A DNA stretch of 27,134 bases, taken from contig NC_014722.1 of the NCBI RefSeq assembly GCF_000198775.1, positions 773,049 through 800,182 on the forward strand, written 5' to 3'. This document shows positions 14,791-23,271 of this stretch, in pieces. How positions within the stretch are numbered: the stretch's first letter is position 1; every line of letters begins with the position of its first letter. The notes under the pieces are model-generated. The model saw nothing but the letters and a program-made list of their open reading frames with translations, made no database searches and was not told the DNA's origin. Made by a program: the position numbers and the translations under genes. This DNA comes from Mycetohabitans rhizoxinica HKI 454. Its GTDB lineage: Bacteria > Pseudomonadota > Gammaproteobacteria > Burkholderiales > Burkholderiaceae.

Positions 14791-14932
14791 TTGTCCGGAG
14801 CTGACGCCGCCGACTTGCCGGACGCTCGGCGGGATGGTGCAATCCATTCTCGACTACCAGACTGCCCTAGACCGCTGTAATGATGACAAGGCGGCGCTCC
14901 GAGCCTGGGCTGAGCGGGAAATGGAAAACTAG
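14669..14932 (+). CDS. Rz1-like outer-membrane lysis lipoprotein (o-spanin)
   Basis: 87 residues with a lipoprotein signal ([22 protein letters not shown], Cys22). A short proline-containing mature part ([13 protein letters not shown]) follows, then [20 protein letters not shown], as in Rz1-like proteins of Burkholderia and Pseudomonas phages. With Rz it would fuse inner and outer membranes at the end of phage lysis. Here Rz is truncated, so the pair cannot work. The gene itself looks whole and overlaps the integrase stop by four bases from the opposite side. The ribosome site is weak, as is common for nested Rz1. Confidence 0.8.
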   Translation: MRSTQTLIGATCLFLILCLTACMRTAPASYRGLPAASLFADCPELTPPTCRTLGGMVQSILDYQTALDRCNDDKAALRAWAEREMEN

Positions 14933-15928
14933 CCGAGCTTCCTGGCAAGGTCAGCCGCACGTAGATGCGTGTAGCGCTGGAGCATGGAGAGCGTCTTATG
15001 TCCGGTGATGCTGGCGACCTCCATCGAATTAAGCCCCTTTTCAAAAGAACCGGCTTGTCACCTCGTGACGAAGATCATGAAGGCGAAGGTCCACGATCTT
15101 GGCACGAGCGCGCGCTCGACGGTAAGTGCATTTGATTGCCTCCGTACTCAGGCCGGGGAATACCAGGCCAGTGCGCTCCGTTGCAATGCCACTGAGTACT
15201 TTAACGGCACGGCTAGAAAGCGCCACGGGGCGACCGTCGCCATTTTTAGAGTCGGGCAACCACAGCGTTTGGTTGTTAAGGTCAATATTGGGCCGGTGTA
15301 TCCCCACGACTTCGCTGCGGCGCATGCCCGTCTCGATTGCCAGCAGGACGGCGGGGTAAAGAAACTTATTGCGGGCACGTGGGCACGCGTGCAGCAACAA
15401 AGCTTCTTCGCCGCTTTCCATGCGGCGACTCCGCGGTCTGTTGTGCTTCGGGCGGCGGATGCGGCTGACCGGGTTGACCGGAAGGTAGACGCGCCACTCG
15501 ATCATGGCCGTCGAGAATACGTGCGACAGTAAATTCAGTTCGCGATTGATTGTGCTGCCGCTGACTGTTTTCAACCGTTCGTCTCGCCACGCAGCCAGTA
15601 CGTCCGGTGTCACGTTGGCGACGGCGTACTTGCACAAAGGCCACTTGAGCATGCTGTGGATACGCTTTGCCTCCGCTGCGCCACTTTTTTTGGTCGGGGA
15701 CACGCGTATTGCGTATTTCTTAAGAAGATCGCCTAAGGTGGTTTCGCGGGCTATTGAAGTGTCTACGAATGTCCCCCAACGTATATTTTCTTCAATAGAA
15801 CGCGCCCAATCTTCAGCCTCGGCTTTAGTCGGGAATGACTTGGATTGAGAAGGGAATCCCTTTCGACGGACCTTGGCTTGCCAGCGGTACCGAGCTGAAC
15901 GATCGTCGCGACGAGTGATAGTCGCCAT
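14929..15928 (-). pseudogene. Prophage tyrosine integrase, frameshifted before the catalytic Tyr
   Basis: The frame from ATG 15928 runs 295 residues. It carries the N-terminal arm-binding domain (RYRWQAKVRRKGFPSQSKSF), the core-binding domain and catalytic Arg in ETGMRRSEV (about 203), Lys in SKNG (228) and HDLRHE (His284, Arg287). It then stops at RFF. Removing one base from the A4 run at 15043-15046 (T4 on the coding strand) restores [18 protein letters not shown], then [17 protein letters not shown], ending at 14929, with the nucleophile Tyr in RYTHL. The repaired length is about 332 residues, normal for site-specific integrases. It points away from tRNA-Val, whose 3' end is 84 bases upstream, the standard int-att layout. 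It is inactive unless the extra base is a sequencing error. Confidence 0.9.
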
Positions 15929-15934
15929 GCAAAA

Positions 15935-15983
15935 CGCCTTCTATTGTGTCCCCGGAGTGTCCCCAAGGCCAAACTAGAAGGCG
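15935..15983. promoter_or_regulatory. Candidate integrase arm/attachment region
   Basis: Between integrase and tRNA-Val lie an inverted repeat CGCCTTCTA (15935-15943)/TAGAAGGCG (15975-15983) and a direct repeat GTGTCCCC at 15946-15953 and 15957-15964 (11-base period). These are the kind of sites expected for integrase and excisionase binding. No second copy of the tRNA 3' end was found in the window, so the other boundary of the element is not identified. Confidence 0.45.
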
Positions 15984-16011
15984 CTTAGCATGCTTAACTG
16001 CTTGAATTCAT

Positions 16012-16086
16012 TGGTGGGTAGTACTGGGATCGAACCAGTGACCCCTGCCGTGTGAAGGCAGTGCTCTACCGCTGAGCTAACCACCC
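16012..16086 (-). tRNA. tRNA-Val (anticodon CAC)
   Basis: Folds completely on the minus strand. The acceptor GGGTGGT pairs with ACTACCC (one G-U), the D-arm is AGCTCAGCGGTAGAGC, the anticodon stem CTGCC/GGCAG encloses TTCACAC, and the T-arm GGTTCGATCCC lies before the 3' end. CCA is encoded (16012-16014). Anticodon CAC reads GUG codons. It has a good promoter upstream. It is the presumed integration site of the prophage remnant to its left. Confidence 0.97.
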
Positions 16087-16099
16087 AACTGAGTCAGCG

Positions 16100-16128
16100 A
16101 TTATGACAGGACTTGCAGGATCCGTAAA
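16100..16128 (-). promoter_or_regulatory. Sigma70 promoter of tRNA-Val
   Basis: On the minus strand TTTACG (16128-16123), a 17-base spacer and CATAAT (16105-16100) stand 13 bases before the tRNA 5' end. Confidence 0.75.
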
Positions 16129-16262
16129 GCGCTTTTCACAGGCTCGGGCTGCGTTATCGGTATTCGGTGCTCGACCGGGTCCGCAGTGGCACCGGCCTGC
16201 TCGCGTGTTAATCACGTGCGTATCCGTCGACACCGCACCGACGCGCGCGGCACGCCGCCGTA

Positions 16263-17006
16263 TCACGCGGCAGCCGCGGGGGCGGCTTCACTCACCGACT
16301 GCGGCGGCTCCCGCCATACGCACGGCCCTTTGCGTGCTTTGTCGAGTTCGTCGAGCACACCCGCGTGGGCGGCAAGCTCGTCATCGCTCGCACTGATGAC
16401 GGGCAACTCAAACTGGGCGAGCGACACGCGCGTCGTGGCTACCGATCCTGAGCCCGGCGTGTCGGCCAGCATGTCGATGACCAGGCTTTCCTGGCCGCGT
16501 GTCATCGCTAGGTAGACGTCGGCCAGCAATTCCGCATCGAGCAGCGCGCCATGCAGCGTGCGGTGCGCATTGCTAATGCCGAAGCGCTCGCACAGGGCGT
16601 CCAGTGAGTTACGCTTGCCGGGAAACATCGCCTTGGCCTGCACTAGCGTGTCGATCACTTCGCCACAATGATCGCAAAACGGCGGCAGTCCCAGCATCGC
16701 AAATTCCGCGTTGAGAAAGCCGATGTCGAACGGCGCGTTATGAATGATGATGTCGGCATCCTTGACGAAATCGCGCAGCGCATCGGCAATTTCCGCGAAT
16801 TTCGGCTTGTCGCGCAGGAACTCGGTAGTCAATCCATGCACGGCCAACGCGCCGGGATCGCTGTCGCGCTCCGGATTGACGTAAAAGTGCAGGTTGTTGC
16901 CGGTCAGCTGCCGATTGACGATTTCGACGCAGCCGATTTCAATGATCCGGTCTCCGCCTTTGGCGTTTAGGCCAGTGGTTTCGGTGTCGAGAACAAGAAG
17001 ACGCAT
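16263..17006 (-). CDS. dnaQ: DNA polymerase III epsilon subunit (3'-5' proofreading exonuclease)
   Basis: 247 residues. All three DEDDh exonuclease motifs are present: ExoI LDTETTGL (Asp7, Glu9), ExoII HNAPFDIGF (Asp94) and ExoIII HGALLDAELLADVY (His152, Asp157). It removes mispaired bases as part of the replicase core with alpha and theta-like partners. The C-terminal alpha-binding tail (after about 185) is Ala-rich and ends in APAAAA. It lies in the minus-strand run methyltransferase-rnhA-dnaQ, 52 bases after rnhA, as in many proteobacteria. Length and start are normal. Confidence 0.96.
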   Translation of the reverse strand: MRLLVLDTETTGLNAKGGDRIIEIGCVEIVNRQLTGNNLHFYVNPERDSDPGALAVHGLTTEFLRDKPKFAEIADALRDFVKDADIIIHNAPFDIGFLNAEFAMLGLPPFCDHCGEVIDTLVQAKAMFPGKRNSLDALCERFGISNAHRTLHGALLDAELLADVYLAMTRGQESLVIDMLADTPGSGSVATTRVSLAQFELPVISASDDELAAHAGVLDELDKARKGPCVWREPPQSVSEAAPAAAA

Positions 17007-17058
17007 GGTGGGATTGCCTGTTCAGAAAAGTTTAGCGCGCGGCGCGTCCGCACGCGGC

Positions 17059-17508
17059 TCACGCTTGCTCGAGCGATGTCACGCCTCGGTTGGCCAGTGC
17101 GTCGGCCCGCTCGTTTTCCGGATGGCCGGCGTGGCCGCGGACCCAGCGCCATTCGATCTCGTGCAGCACGCTCAGCGCATCGAGACGTTGCCATAGATCG
17201 GCGTTCTTGACCGGTGTTTTCGCGGCAGTCATCCAATTCTTCTTCTTCCAGCCGTGAATCCATTCGCTGATGCCTTTTTGCACGTACTGCGAGTCGGTAT
17301 GGACGACCGCCTTGCAGGGCCGCTTCAGCGCCTCGAGCGCGGCGATCACGGCCATCAGCTCCATTCGGTTGTTGGTCGTCGAGCGCTCGCCGCCAAACAG
17401 CTCTTTTTCCTGCGTGCCGAAGCGCAGCAGTGCGCCCCAGCCGCCCGGACCCGGGTTGCCTTTGCATGCGCCGTCCGTGTAAATCTCAATGAGGGTGTTG
17501 GATTCCAT
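17059..17508 (-). CDS. rnhA: Ribonuclease HI
   Basis: 149 residues, normal length. It cuts RNA in RNA-DNA hybrids using two metal ions. The catalytic residues are in place: Asp12 ([17 protein letters not shown]), Glu50 (NNRMELMA), Asp72 (HTDSQYV), with His126 in [16 protein letters not shown] and Asp136. The basic handle KKKNW (about 88-92) is present. It stands between dnaQ and the methyltransferase on the same strand, probably one transcript. Confidence 0.97.
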   Translation of the reverse strand: MESNTLIEIYTDGACKGNPGPGGWGALLRFGTQEKELFGGERSTTNNRMELMAVIAALEALKRPCKAVVHTDSQYVQKGISEWIHGWKKKNWMTAAKTPVKNADLWQRLDALSVLHEIEWRWVRGHAGHPENERADALANRGVTSLEQA

Positions 17509-17555
17509 AAGTTCGTCGATAGGGTGGCACGCAACGCCGGCGCACGCCGGCGTTG

Positions 17556-18368
17556 TCAGTTAGCGTTTGGCGTCGCAACCGGATTCAGCGCCGGCGTGAG
17601 CGCCTGTTTTTTGATTTTGGCCGGGCCGATTAGCCGCATGCCATGCACCCGCTTGATCGCGGTGATCATGTATGCCGCGCCGAAAATCGGCCACCAGCGA
17701 TCGCCGGCCGCTTCCATGAACGCATACCGCGCGAGCCACTTCTCGGTGTCCACCGGCGGACGGTAGCAGCCGAAGCGGCCACGATCCAGTTCGAAGCCGA
17801 GCAATTTGATCCAGTCCTTCATTCTCGTGAAGGCGATCAGGTCGTGTGCCGCTGGCACGAACGCATGGCCGCCGCGGCGGCTGATCGACTGCCGCATGCC
17901 CCATAGGCTCAGCGAGTTGAAACCGACGATCACTAGTCGTCCCTCTGGCACGAGGACGCGTTCGGCTTCGCGCAGCAGCCGATGCGGATCGTGCGTGAAC
18001 TCGAGCGTGTGCGGCAGGATCAGCAGATCCACGCTCTGCGACTCGAACGGCAGGTCCAGGAAATCGCACCAAAGCGTTTCGCGTTGCGGCGGCGCGTGGC
18101 GCTGGCCGGTATCGGCGGCGCCATGGCTATTCTGGCCCGGCAATCGATAGGGCGCGCTCGCGCCGCTGGCCGCGTCCAGCACCAGGCCGCGGCATGGCAT
18201 GCGGTTCTCGCGCAACGCATCGAGCTGGGGCAAGCCCAACTGCAGCGCGTAATAGCCGAACATGTCGGACACCAGGCGATCGAGTTGGCTTTGCTCCCAC
18301 GCGAGCACGTATCGCCCCGGTGGTGATTCGGTCCAGGTTGGCCAGTCTATAATCGGTCGGTTCGACAT
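17556..18368 (-). CDS. Class I SAM-dependent methyltransferase (YafS-like by position)
   Basis: 270 residues. The SAM-binding region appears as [14 protein letters not shown] (about residues 60-75), a degenerate form of the usual glycine-rich loop. It is followed by [24 protein letters not shown] (acidic motif II and post-I region) and [22 protein letters not shown], both typical of class I methyltransferases. E. coli has yafS in the same place between gloB and rnhA. The substrate is unknown. A loop insert [20 protein letters not shown] is longer than I expect. Its start is 21 bases from the divergent gloB start, so the two promoters must overlap the opposite gene or each other. Confidence 0.88.
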   Translation of the reverse strand: MSNRPIIDWPTWTESPPGRYVLAWEQSQLDRLVSDMFGYYALQLGLPQLDALRENRMPCRGLVLDAASGASAPYRLPGQNSHGAADTGQRHAPPQRETLWCDFLDLPFESQSVDLLILPHTLEFTHDPHRLLREAERVLVPEGRLVIVGFNSLSLWGMRQSISRRGGHAFVPAAHDLIAFTRMKDWIKLLGFELDRGRFGCYRPPVDTEKWLARYAFMEAAGDRWWPIFGAAYMITAIKRVHGMRLIGPAKIKKQALTPALNPVATPNAN

Positions 18369-18389
18369 TGTATCTATGGGTCCTGCGCG

Positions 18390-19232
18390 ATGAACGTACC
18401 GTTGGAAGCCAGATCAGCCCGTGACGCCGGTGGCGGGTTGCAATACATCCCGGTTCCGGCGTTCGAGGACAACTATATCTGGGTCATCTCGAACGGATGT
18501 GACGCTGCAGTGGTCGATCCCGGCGATGCCGCGCCGGTCGCCGACTTCCTGCAGCGACAAGGCTTGCGGCTGACCGCTATTTTACTCACCCACCACCATG
18601 CCGACCATGTCGGCGGAGTGGCCACGTTGATCCAGACGTGTGGCGCACACGGCGCGGTTCCGGTATACGGTCCGGGCAGCGAGACCATTCAGGTAGTCAC
18701 GGACCCGCTCGCGGGTGGGGACGAAATCCGGATCGAGCCGCTTCGGTTGGTATTGTCCGTGATTGACGTACCCGGGCATACACGTGGGCATATCGCCTAT
18801 TTCGCAGCGGCCGGCGAGGATCCCGTGCCGCACCTGCTGTGCGGCGACACGCTATTTGCCAGTGGTTGCGGGCGTTTGTTCGAGGGCACGCCGCAGCAGA
18901 TGCTTGCCTCGCTGGACGCGCTGGCGGCGCTGCCCGACGCCACCGAAGTGCATTGCGCGCACGAATACACGCTGTCCAATATTGCATTCGCGCTCGCGGT
19001 GGAGCCGGACAACGCAGATTTGCTCGTCTGGCGGGACCGGGCGCAGGGTTTACGCGCTGATGGGGTGGCGACGGTGCCGACTACGGTGGGTCATGAGAAG
19101 CGCGTCAATCCATTCCTGCGCGCCCATCTGCCGTCGATCCGGCAGCAACTGGCCGACAAACGTCATGTGCACGTCAGCGGGCGGCTCGACACCTTTGCTG
19201 CGTTGCGCGAATGGAAGAACGTCTTTCGCTGA
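18390..19232 (+). CDS. gloB: Hydroxyacylglutathione hydrolase (glyoxalase II)
   Basis: 280 residues, metallo-beta-lactamase fold. It splits S-lactoylglutathione to lactate and glutathione, the second step of methylglyoxal detoxification. The metal site THHHADHVGG (His68, His70, Asp72, His73) is intact, with further ligands in VPGHTRGH, LLCGDTLFASGCGR and AHEYT. The C-terminal glutathione-binding region with EKRVNPFLR is present. Family members usually start near LQYIPVPAFEDNYIW, so the first 15 or so residues are an extension and the true start might be slightly later. A terminator follows at 19345. Confidence 0.95.
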   Translation: MNVPLEARSARDAGGGLQYIPVPAFEDNYIWVISNGCDAAVVDPGDAAPVADFLQRQGLRLTAILLTHHHADHVGGVATLIQTCGAHGAVPVYGPGSETIQVVTDPLAGGDEIRIEPLRLVLSVIDVPGHTRGHIAYFAAAGEDPVPHLLCGDTLFASGCGRLFEGTPQQMLASLDALAALPDATEVHCAHEYTLSNIAFALAVEPDNADLLVWRDRAQGLRADGVATVPTTVGHEKRVNPFLRAHLPSIRQQLADKRHVHVSGRLDTFAALREWKNVFR

Positions 19233-19344
19233 CGTCAACCGCGTCGGTGAATCCGGACGTCATCATTTATTCCAACGACGCCGCATGTCGAGACCCTCAC
19301 ATCGATGGCGGATTGCACACGAAACCTGAAGAACAGCCCTCAAT

Positions 19345-19367
19345 GCCTGGATTTTGCAGGCTTTTTT
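19345..19367 (+). terminator. Rho-independent terminator after gloB
   Basis: GCCTG (19345-19349) pairs with CAGGC (19357-19361), and six T follow directly. It separates gloB from mltD. Confidence 0.75.
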
Positions 19368-19379
19368 ACAGTTTTTGGG

Positions 19380-19409
19380 TTGACGCGCCGCACGCGTTCT
19401 GCGTACTAT
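19380..19409 (+). promoter_or_regulatory. Sigma70 promoter of mltD
   Basis: TTGACG (19380-19385), an 18-base spacer and TACTAT (19404-19409) lie directly behind the gloB terminator and 43 bases before the mltD start. Confidence 0.6.
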
Positions 19410-19452
19410 CGGACCCAATTTTCCGGCGCCCCTTTGGAATCCGAGACGTTCG

Positions 19453-21177
19453 ATGCGATTGATACTCAGCGTGCTGTTGACACTGTTGCTCGCCGCCTGC
19501 GCGAGCAGCGGCACGAATACGGCGCAATCCTCTCAACCGGCTTCCTCCGCGCTTGCCACCTCGCAGAACCTGCAACCCGTCGAAGGCAATCCCATCCAAA
19601 AGCATGCCGCGCTGTCCTCGTCCAAACACACCATCGACGTTGATCATGGCAGCGTGCAAGAACTGCAAGGCTCCGATGATTTATGGAGCCGGATTCGCGC
19701 CGGCGTCCAGATCCCGGACCTGCAAAGCAATCTGGTCGACATGCAGACGAATTGGTACGCACAGCGCCCCGACTACGTCGAGCGCATGACCGAACGCTCA
19801 AAGAAGTACCTGTATCACATCGTTGAGGAGCTTGAGCAACGGCACATGCCGACGGAGTTGGCGCTGTTGCCGTTCGTCGAGTCGGCGTTCAACCCGCATG
19901 CGCTCTCGGTCGCGAAGGCCGCCGGCATGTGGCAGTTCGTGCCCGGCACGGGCCGCACCTTCAAACTGAAACAGAACATGTTTCAGGACGAACGGCGCGA
20001 CGTCGTCGCCTCGACCAGTGCGGCGCTCGATTATCTGACGAAGCTGCACGGCATGTTCGGCGACTGGTATCTGGCGCTGGCCGCGTACAACTGGGGCGAA
20101 GGCAGCGTGCGACGTGCGATTGCGCGCAACTTAGCGCGCGGGCTGCCAACCGACTATCAAAGCCTGCCGATGCCGGCCGAAACGCGCAATTATGTGCCCA
20201 AGCTGCAGGCGGTGAAAAACATCGTAATGAACCCGCGGCAATATGGGCTGACGTTGCCGGATATCCCGAATCACCCGTACTTCGTTACGGTGACGACCGC
20301 GCGCGACATCGACGTCAAGGTGGCGTCCAAGCTCGCAGGCCTTTCGCTGGACGAGTTCCGCTCGCTGAACCCCGGCTTCAAGCAACCGGTGATTCTCGGC
20401 GCATCGCAACCGCAGATCCTGCTGCCGTTTGAGAACGCGAATGTGTTCGAGCGTAACCTGAAGGCCTACGATGGAAACCTGTCGACGTGGAAAACGTACA
20501 AGGTGACCGAGCGCGCGACTCCGGCGGTGCTGGCCAAGAAAATCGGCGTTGACTCCGGCATGCTGATGACGGTCAACAAGATTCCAGCCGGCATGCGGCT
20601 CAAGCCCGGCTCGACGCTGCTGGTGCCCAAGGACGATGGCGACGACGAGGATATCAGCGCCGACGTCGCGGAAAACGCCGTACTCGCGATGGAGCCGGAC
20701 GTGCCCGATACGCGTAAGATGTTGATCCGTGTGCGGCGCGGGCAGTCGATGGCGGCGGTGGCCCAGCGCTATGGCGTGAGCGTCGCACAGATCAAGGCAT
20801 GGAACCATACGCGGCGCAACACGGTGATGGCGGGTCAGCGGCTGATGTTGCACGTACCAGTCGGGCGGGTGATTGTAAAGAAGGTGCCGGCGCCGCGCGC
20901 GGGCCGCGTGGAAAAGATTTCGGCGCGCGCGCAGGACAGGCGGGCGGTTTCGCGCTACGGTGCGCGCAGAGGCCGTGCGGGCATCGTGCGCGTTGCCGAG
21001 CCGGTCCGCAGCAAGGCCGGCGGGGTGAAGGCGGGCAAGGGGGCGGCGAAGTCGGCGGGCACTGCCGTATCCACCCGGGCCGGCAAGGCGGCGCGGGCGT
21101 CTGCCGGTAAGACCCAGGCCGCAGTCGTGAGCCGCGCGAAGACCACAGGCGACGCGCGTAGACGCAAGGCAAACTAG
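19453..21177 (+). CDS. mltD: Membrane-bound lytic murein transglycosylase D, LysM-containing
   Basis: 574 residues. Lipoprotein signal MRLILSVLLTLLLAAC (Cys16) anchors it in the outer membrane. The SLT domain covers about 125-230. Its catalytic Glu143 is in LLPFVESAFNPHA, followed by AAGMWQFVPGTGR and the AAYNWGEG motif. It cleaves peptidoglycan glycan strands, leaving 1,6-anhydro ends. Two LysM peptidoglycan-binding domains follow (about 347-392 and 424-469). The last 95 residues are a low-complexity Ala/Lys/Arg/Gly tail that I do not expect in E. coli MltD and which may be poorly ordered or bind nucleic acid or anionic polymers. It converges with the LysR gene, leaving only five bases between. 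Confidence 0.94.
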   Translation: MRLILSVLLTLLLAACASSGTNTAQSSQPASSALATSQNLQPVEGNPIQKHAALSSSKHTIDVDHGSVQELQGSDDLWSRIRAGVQIPDLQSNLVDMQTNWYAQRPDYVERMTERSKKYLYHIVEELEQRHMPTELALLPFVESAFNPHALSVAKAAGMWQFVPGTGRTFKLKQNMFQDERRDVVASTSAALDYLTKLHGMFGDWYLALAAYNWGEGSVRRAIARNLARGLPTDYQSLPMPAETRNYVPKLQAVKNIVMNPRQYGLTLPDIPNHPYFVTVTTARDIDVKVASKLAGLSLDEFRSLNPGFKQPVILGASQPQILLPFENANVFERNLKAYDGNLSTWKTYKVTERATPAVLAKKIGVDSGMLMTVNKIPAGMRLKPGSTLLVPKDDGDDEDISADVAENAVLAMEPDVPDTRKMLIRVRRGQSMAAVAQRYGVSVAQIKAWNHTRRNTVMAGQRLMLHVPVGRVIVKKVPAPRAGRVEKISARAQDRRAVSRYGARRGRAGIVRVAEPVRSKAGGVKAGKGAAKSAGTAVSTRAGKAARASAGKTQAAVVSRAKTTGDARRRKAN

Positions 21178-21182
21178 GCGAC

Positions 21183-21803
21183 TTATGCATCGGCGGCGCG
21201 TTGCGGGGGCACGCGTATGATGCTCCATCGGGCGGGATATTGTGTCAGAACGAGCGATGCCGCAATTCTGATGTGGTCCAGTTGCACAAGCTCGCCCCGA
21301 TCGATGAAGCGCCGCGCAAGCTGCAGCCGTGTGGTGCACACCCCCTGGCCGGCGAGCGCGGCTTGCAGCAGCAGCGCTGAGTCGTCGAAGATCGGTCCGC
21401 GCGTGGGCTCGTCCGCGTCCAACCCCGCCGCATTGAAGAAGTCCCGCCAGGAGCGCCGCGTAAAGCGCAGCAACGGCATCGACGGCAATTGCTCGATCCG
21501 GAAATCTGGATAGTGGGCAAGCAGCGTCGGATGGCACACCGCGACGACCTGGTCGTCGAGCAGCTTCCTTGCTTCGAATCCAGGCTCCTCGACCCGTCGA
21601 TGCCAGATGCCGACGTCCACTGAATAGGGATCCGGCGGCTCGACCTCGGCGTGCATGCGCAGCGCCAGGTCCACCAGCGGGTGCCGGTCGTAGAAGTCGC
21701 TATGCGTCAAATGCAATGCTTCGGCGGCACGACTGAAACTGCGCCGGCGCGATGCGGCTTCCAGCGCCCGTAGCGCTTGCAGTGGCGGCAGTGGAGGGCT
21801 CAT
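21183..21803 (-). CDS. LysR-type regulator with an in-frame internal deletion
   Basis: 206 residues where LysR proteins have about 300. Residues 1-34 (LQALRALEAASRRRSFSRAAEALHLTHS) are the start of the winged helix-turn-helix of the GcvA-like subgroup. The next residues DFYDRHPLVDLALRM belong to the effector domain near residue 125 of a normal protein. So the recognition helix, linker helix and start of the effector domain, about 90 residues, are missing. The rest (HPTLLAHYPDF, LRFTRRSWRDFF, LLLQAALAGQGVCTTR) is normal. The junction is near 21700. Such a product should not bind DNA, so this is effectively a pseudogene. It is divergent from the MFS gene, probably its former regulator. Confidence 0.85.
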   Translation of the reverse strand: MSPPLPPLQALRALEAASRRRSFSRAAEALHLTHSDFYDRHPLVDLALRMHAEVEPPDPYSVDVGIWHRRVEEPGFEARKLLDDQVVAVCHPTLLAHYPDFRIEQLPSMPLLRFTRRSWRDFFNAAGLDADEPTRGPIFDDSALLLQAALAGQGVCTTRLQLARRFIDRGELVQLDHIRIAASLVLTQYPARWSIIRVPPQRAADA

Positions 21804-21911
21804 CGCGTCAAATTATACTCACAGCGCGGGTTGAAATTTCTCGTTGGCCATGTCGCCTCGCCTGTCCAATAATCGGCGTTCGATAGGCCGCCGCCGCACC
21901 AAGCACAGACT

Positions 21912-23190
21912 ATGACTTCCAGCAGAATCCGCATCTTTGTCGTTTTTTCGATCGGCTACTTCGTGTCGTATGTGTTCCGAGGCGTCAATTTGGGTTTCGC
22001 GCCGCTGTTGGCCAACGAGTTTGGACTATCGTCGAGTGACCTCGGCACGCTGACCAGCATGTATTTCCTCGGCTTTGCCGGCGCGCAGATCCCGGTCGGC
22101 GTGCTGCTGGACCGCTTTGGCGCGCGGCGCGTGACAGCCGCGGTGATGCTTGTGGCCGCCGCGGGCATCTTGCTGTTCGGTCTCGCGCAGGACTTCGGTT
22201 CGATGATGCTCGGCCGCTTGCTGATCGGCGTCGGCGTGTCGGTATGCCTCGGTGGCGCGTTCCAGGCGACGGCGCAGCATTTCCCTGCGTCCCAGTTGAC
22301 AGTCGTGAATGGGCTCGTGATGGTGGTGGGCGGCCTGGGCGGGGTAGTCGTGGGCACGCCGTTGACCTGGCTGCTGTCGGTAACGGGCTGGCGCACCCTC
22401 TGTATCGCACTGGCGGTGCTCACGCTCGTCGTGGCGGCATCGATTTGGGTGTTCGGGCCCCATACTCGGGAACCGCAACATCGCGCGGGTGTGCTGGCCC
22501 AATTGCAAGGCACGTGGGAAGTCGTGCGCAGCCGCCGCTTTTGGAAGCTGGCAACGTTCTCGGGCTTGACGCAGAGCGTGTTCTACGCGATGGCAGTCGC
22601 TATGGATCGGTGCATTCCTACGCGACGTCACGTTCCAGTCGTTGCCGGATGCCGCGGCCCGTGCCGCATCGAGCGTATCGGTGCTCGGTGCCACTTTCAT
22701 TGCAGGCAATATTGGTTTTGGTGCACTGGCCCGCACACTCGAGCGTTGGGGCGTGTCGGTATATCGATTCTCTGGCGTCACGATGGTGTTGTTCGTGCTG
22801 GTGCAGGGGCTTATCGCCGCTCGCGTGCCGTTGCCGCCGATGGTGGTGTGGGCCGCCTATGGCGCATTGGGCGGCAGCGGCATTCTTACCTATGCCGTGC
22901 TTGCCAAGCACTTCCCGGTGCGCCTGATTGGCCGCGTGAACACGAGTTTCACGTTAGTGATTTTCCTTGGGATCTTTGTGCTGCAAGTGGCGATTGGCGC
23001 GGCGCTCGGTCATTGGCCGGAGCGGGGCGGCCATTATCCGGTTCACGCGCATCAGTGGGTCTGGGTCGCGCTGATTGTAGTGCAAGGGCTTGCTGCAATT
23101 GGGTACTTCATGCCGGCTCGCGACGCTCGGGCAGCGCGCGAGTGGCCACAGGGGGCGACCGGGACGGCTGAGGACGAGCCGATCCGGTGA
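21912..23190 (+). pseudogene. MFS transporter, one-base frameshift in the middle
   Basis: The first part (to about residue 227) reads as the N-terminal six helices of a major facilitator protein: FVSYVFRGVNLGFAPLLANEF, then GVLLDRFGARRV as the loop 2-3 signature. After SVFYAM the frame goes wrong. Removing one G from the pair at 22592-22593 gives QSLWIGAFLRDVTFQS and joins the second open part (from 22642), with SVLGATFIAGNIGFGALAR and HFPVRLIGRVNTSF, ending at 23190. The repaired product of about 425 residues has 12 predicted helices. The substrate is unknown. The gene is divergent from a damaged LysR gene, so both members of a regulator-transporter pair look broken. A sequencing error is possible for the single G. 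Confidence 0.87.
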
Positions 23191-23242
23191 AAATGGACTA
23201 AAACTGAAGCGTGGCCGACACTGGGTCGTTGAACCGATGGGT

Positions 23243-23271
23243 TTGAGGCAGGGTCGGTTTCAAGCTATAAT
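23243..23271 (+). promoter_or_regulatory. Sigma70 promoter of carAB
   Basis: TTGAGG (23243-23248), a 17-base spacer and a perfect TATAAT (23266-23271). It leaves a leader of about 200 bases before carA. Confidence 0.75.

Noticed and set aside
6021..16086. Direct-repeat att sites formed by the D-arm fragment and tRNA-Val
   Set aside because: The integrase lies at the tRNA 3' end, where the duplicated core should be 3' tRNA sequence; the fragment is from the 5' half.
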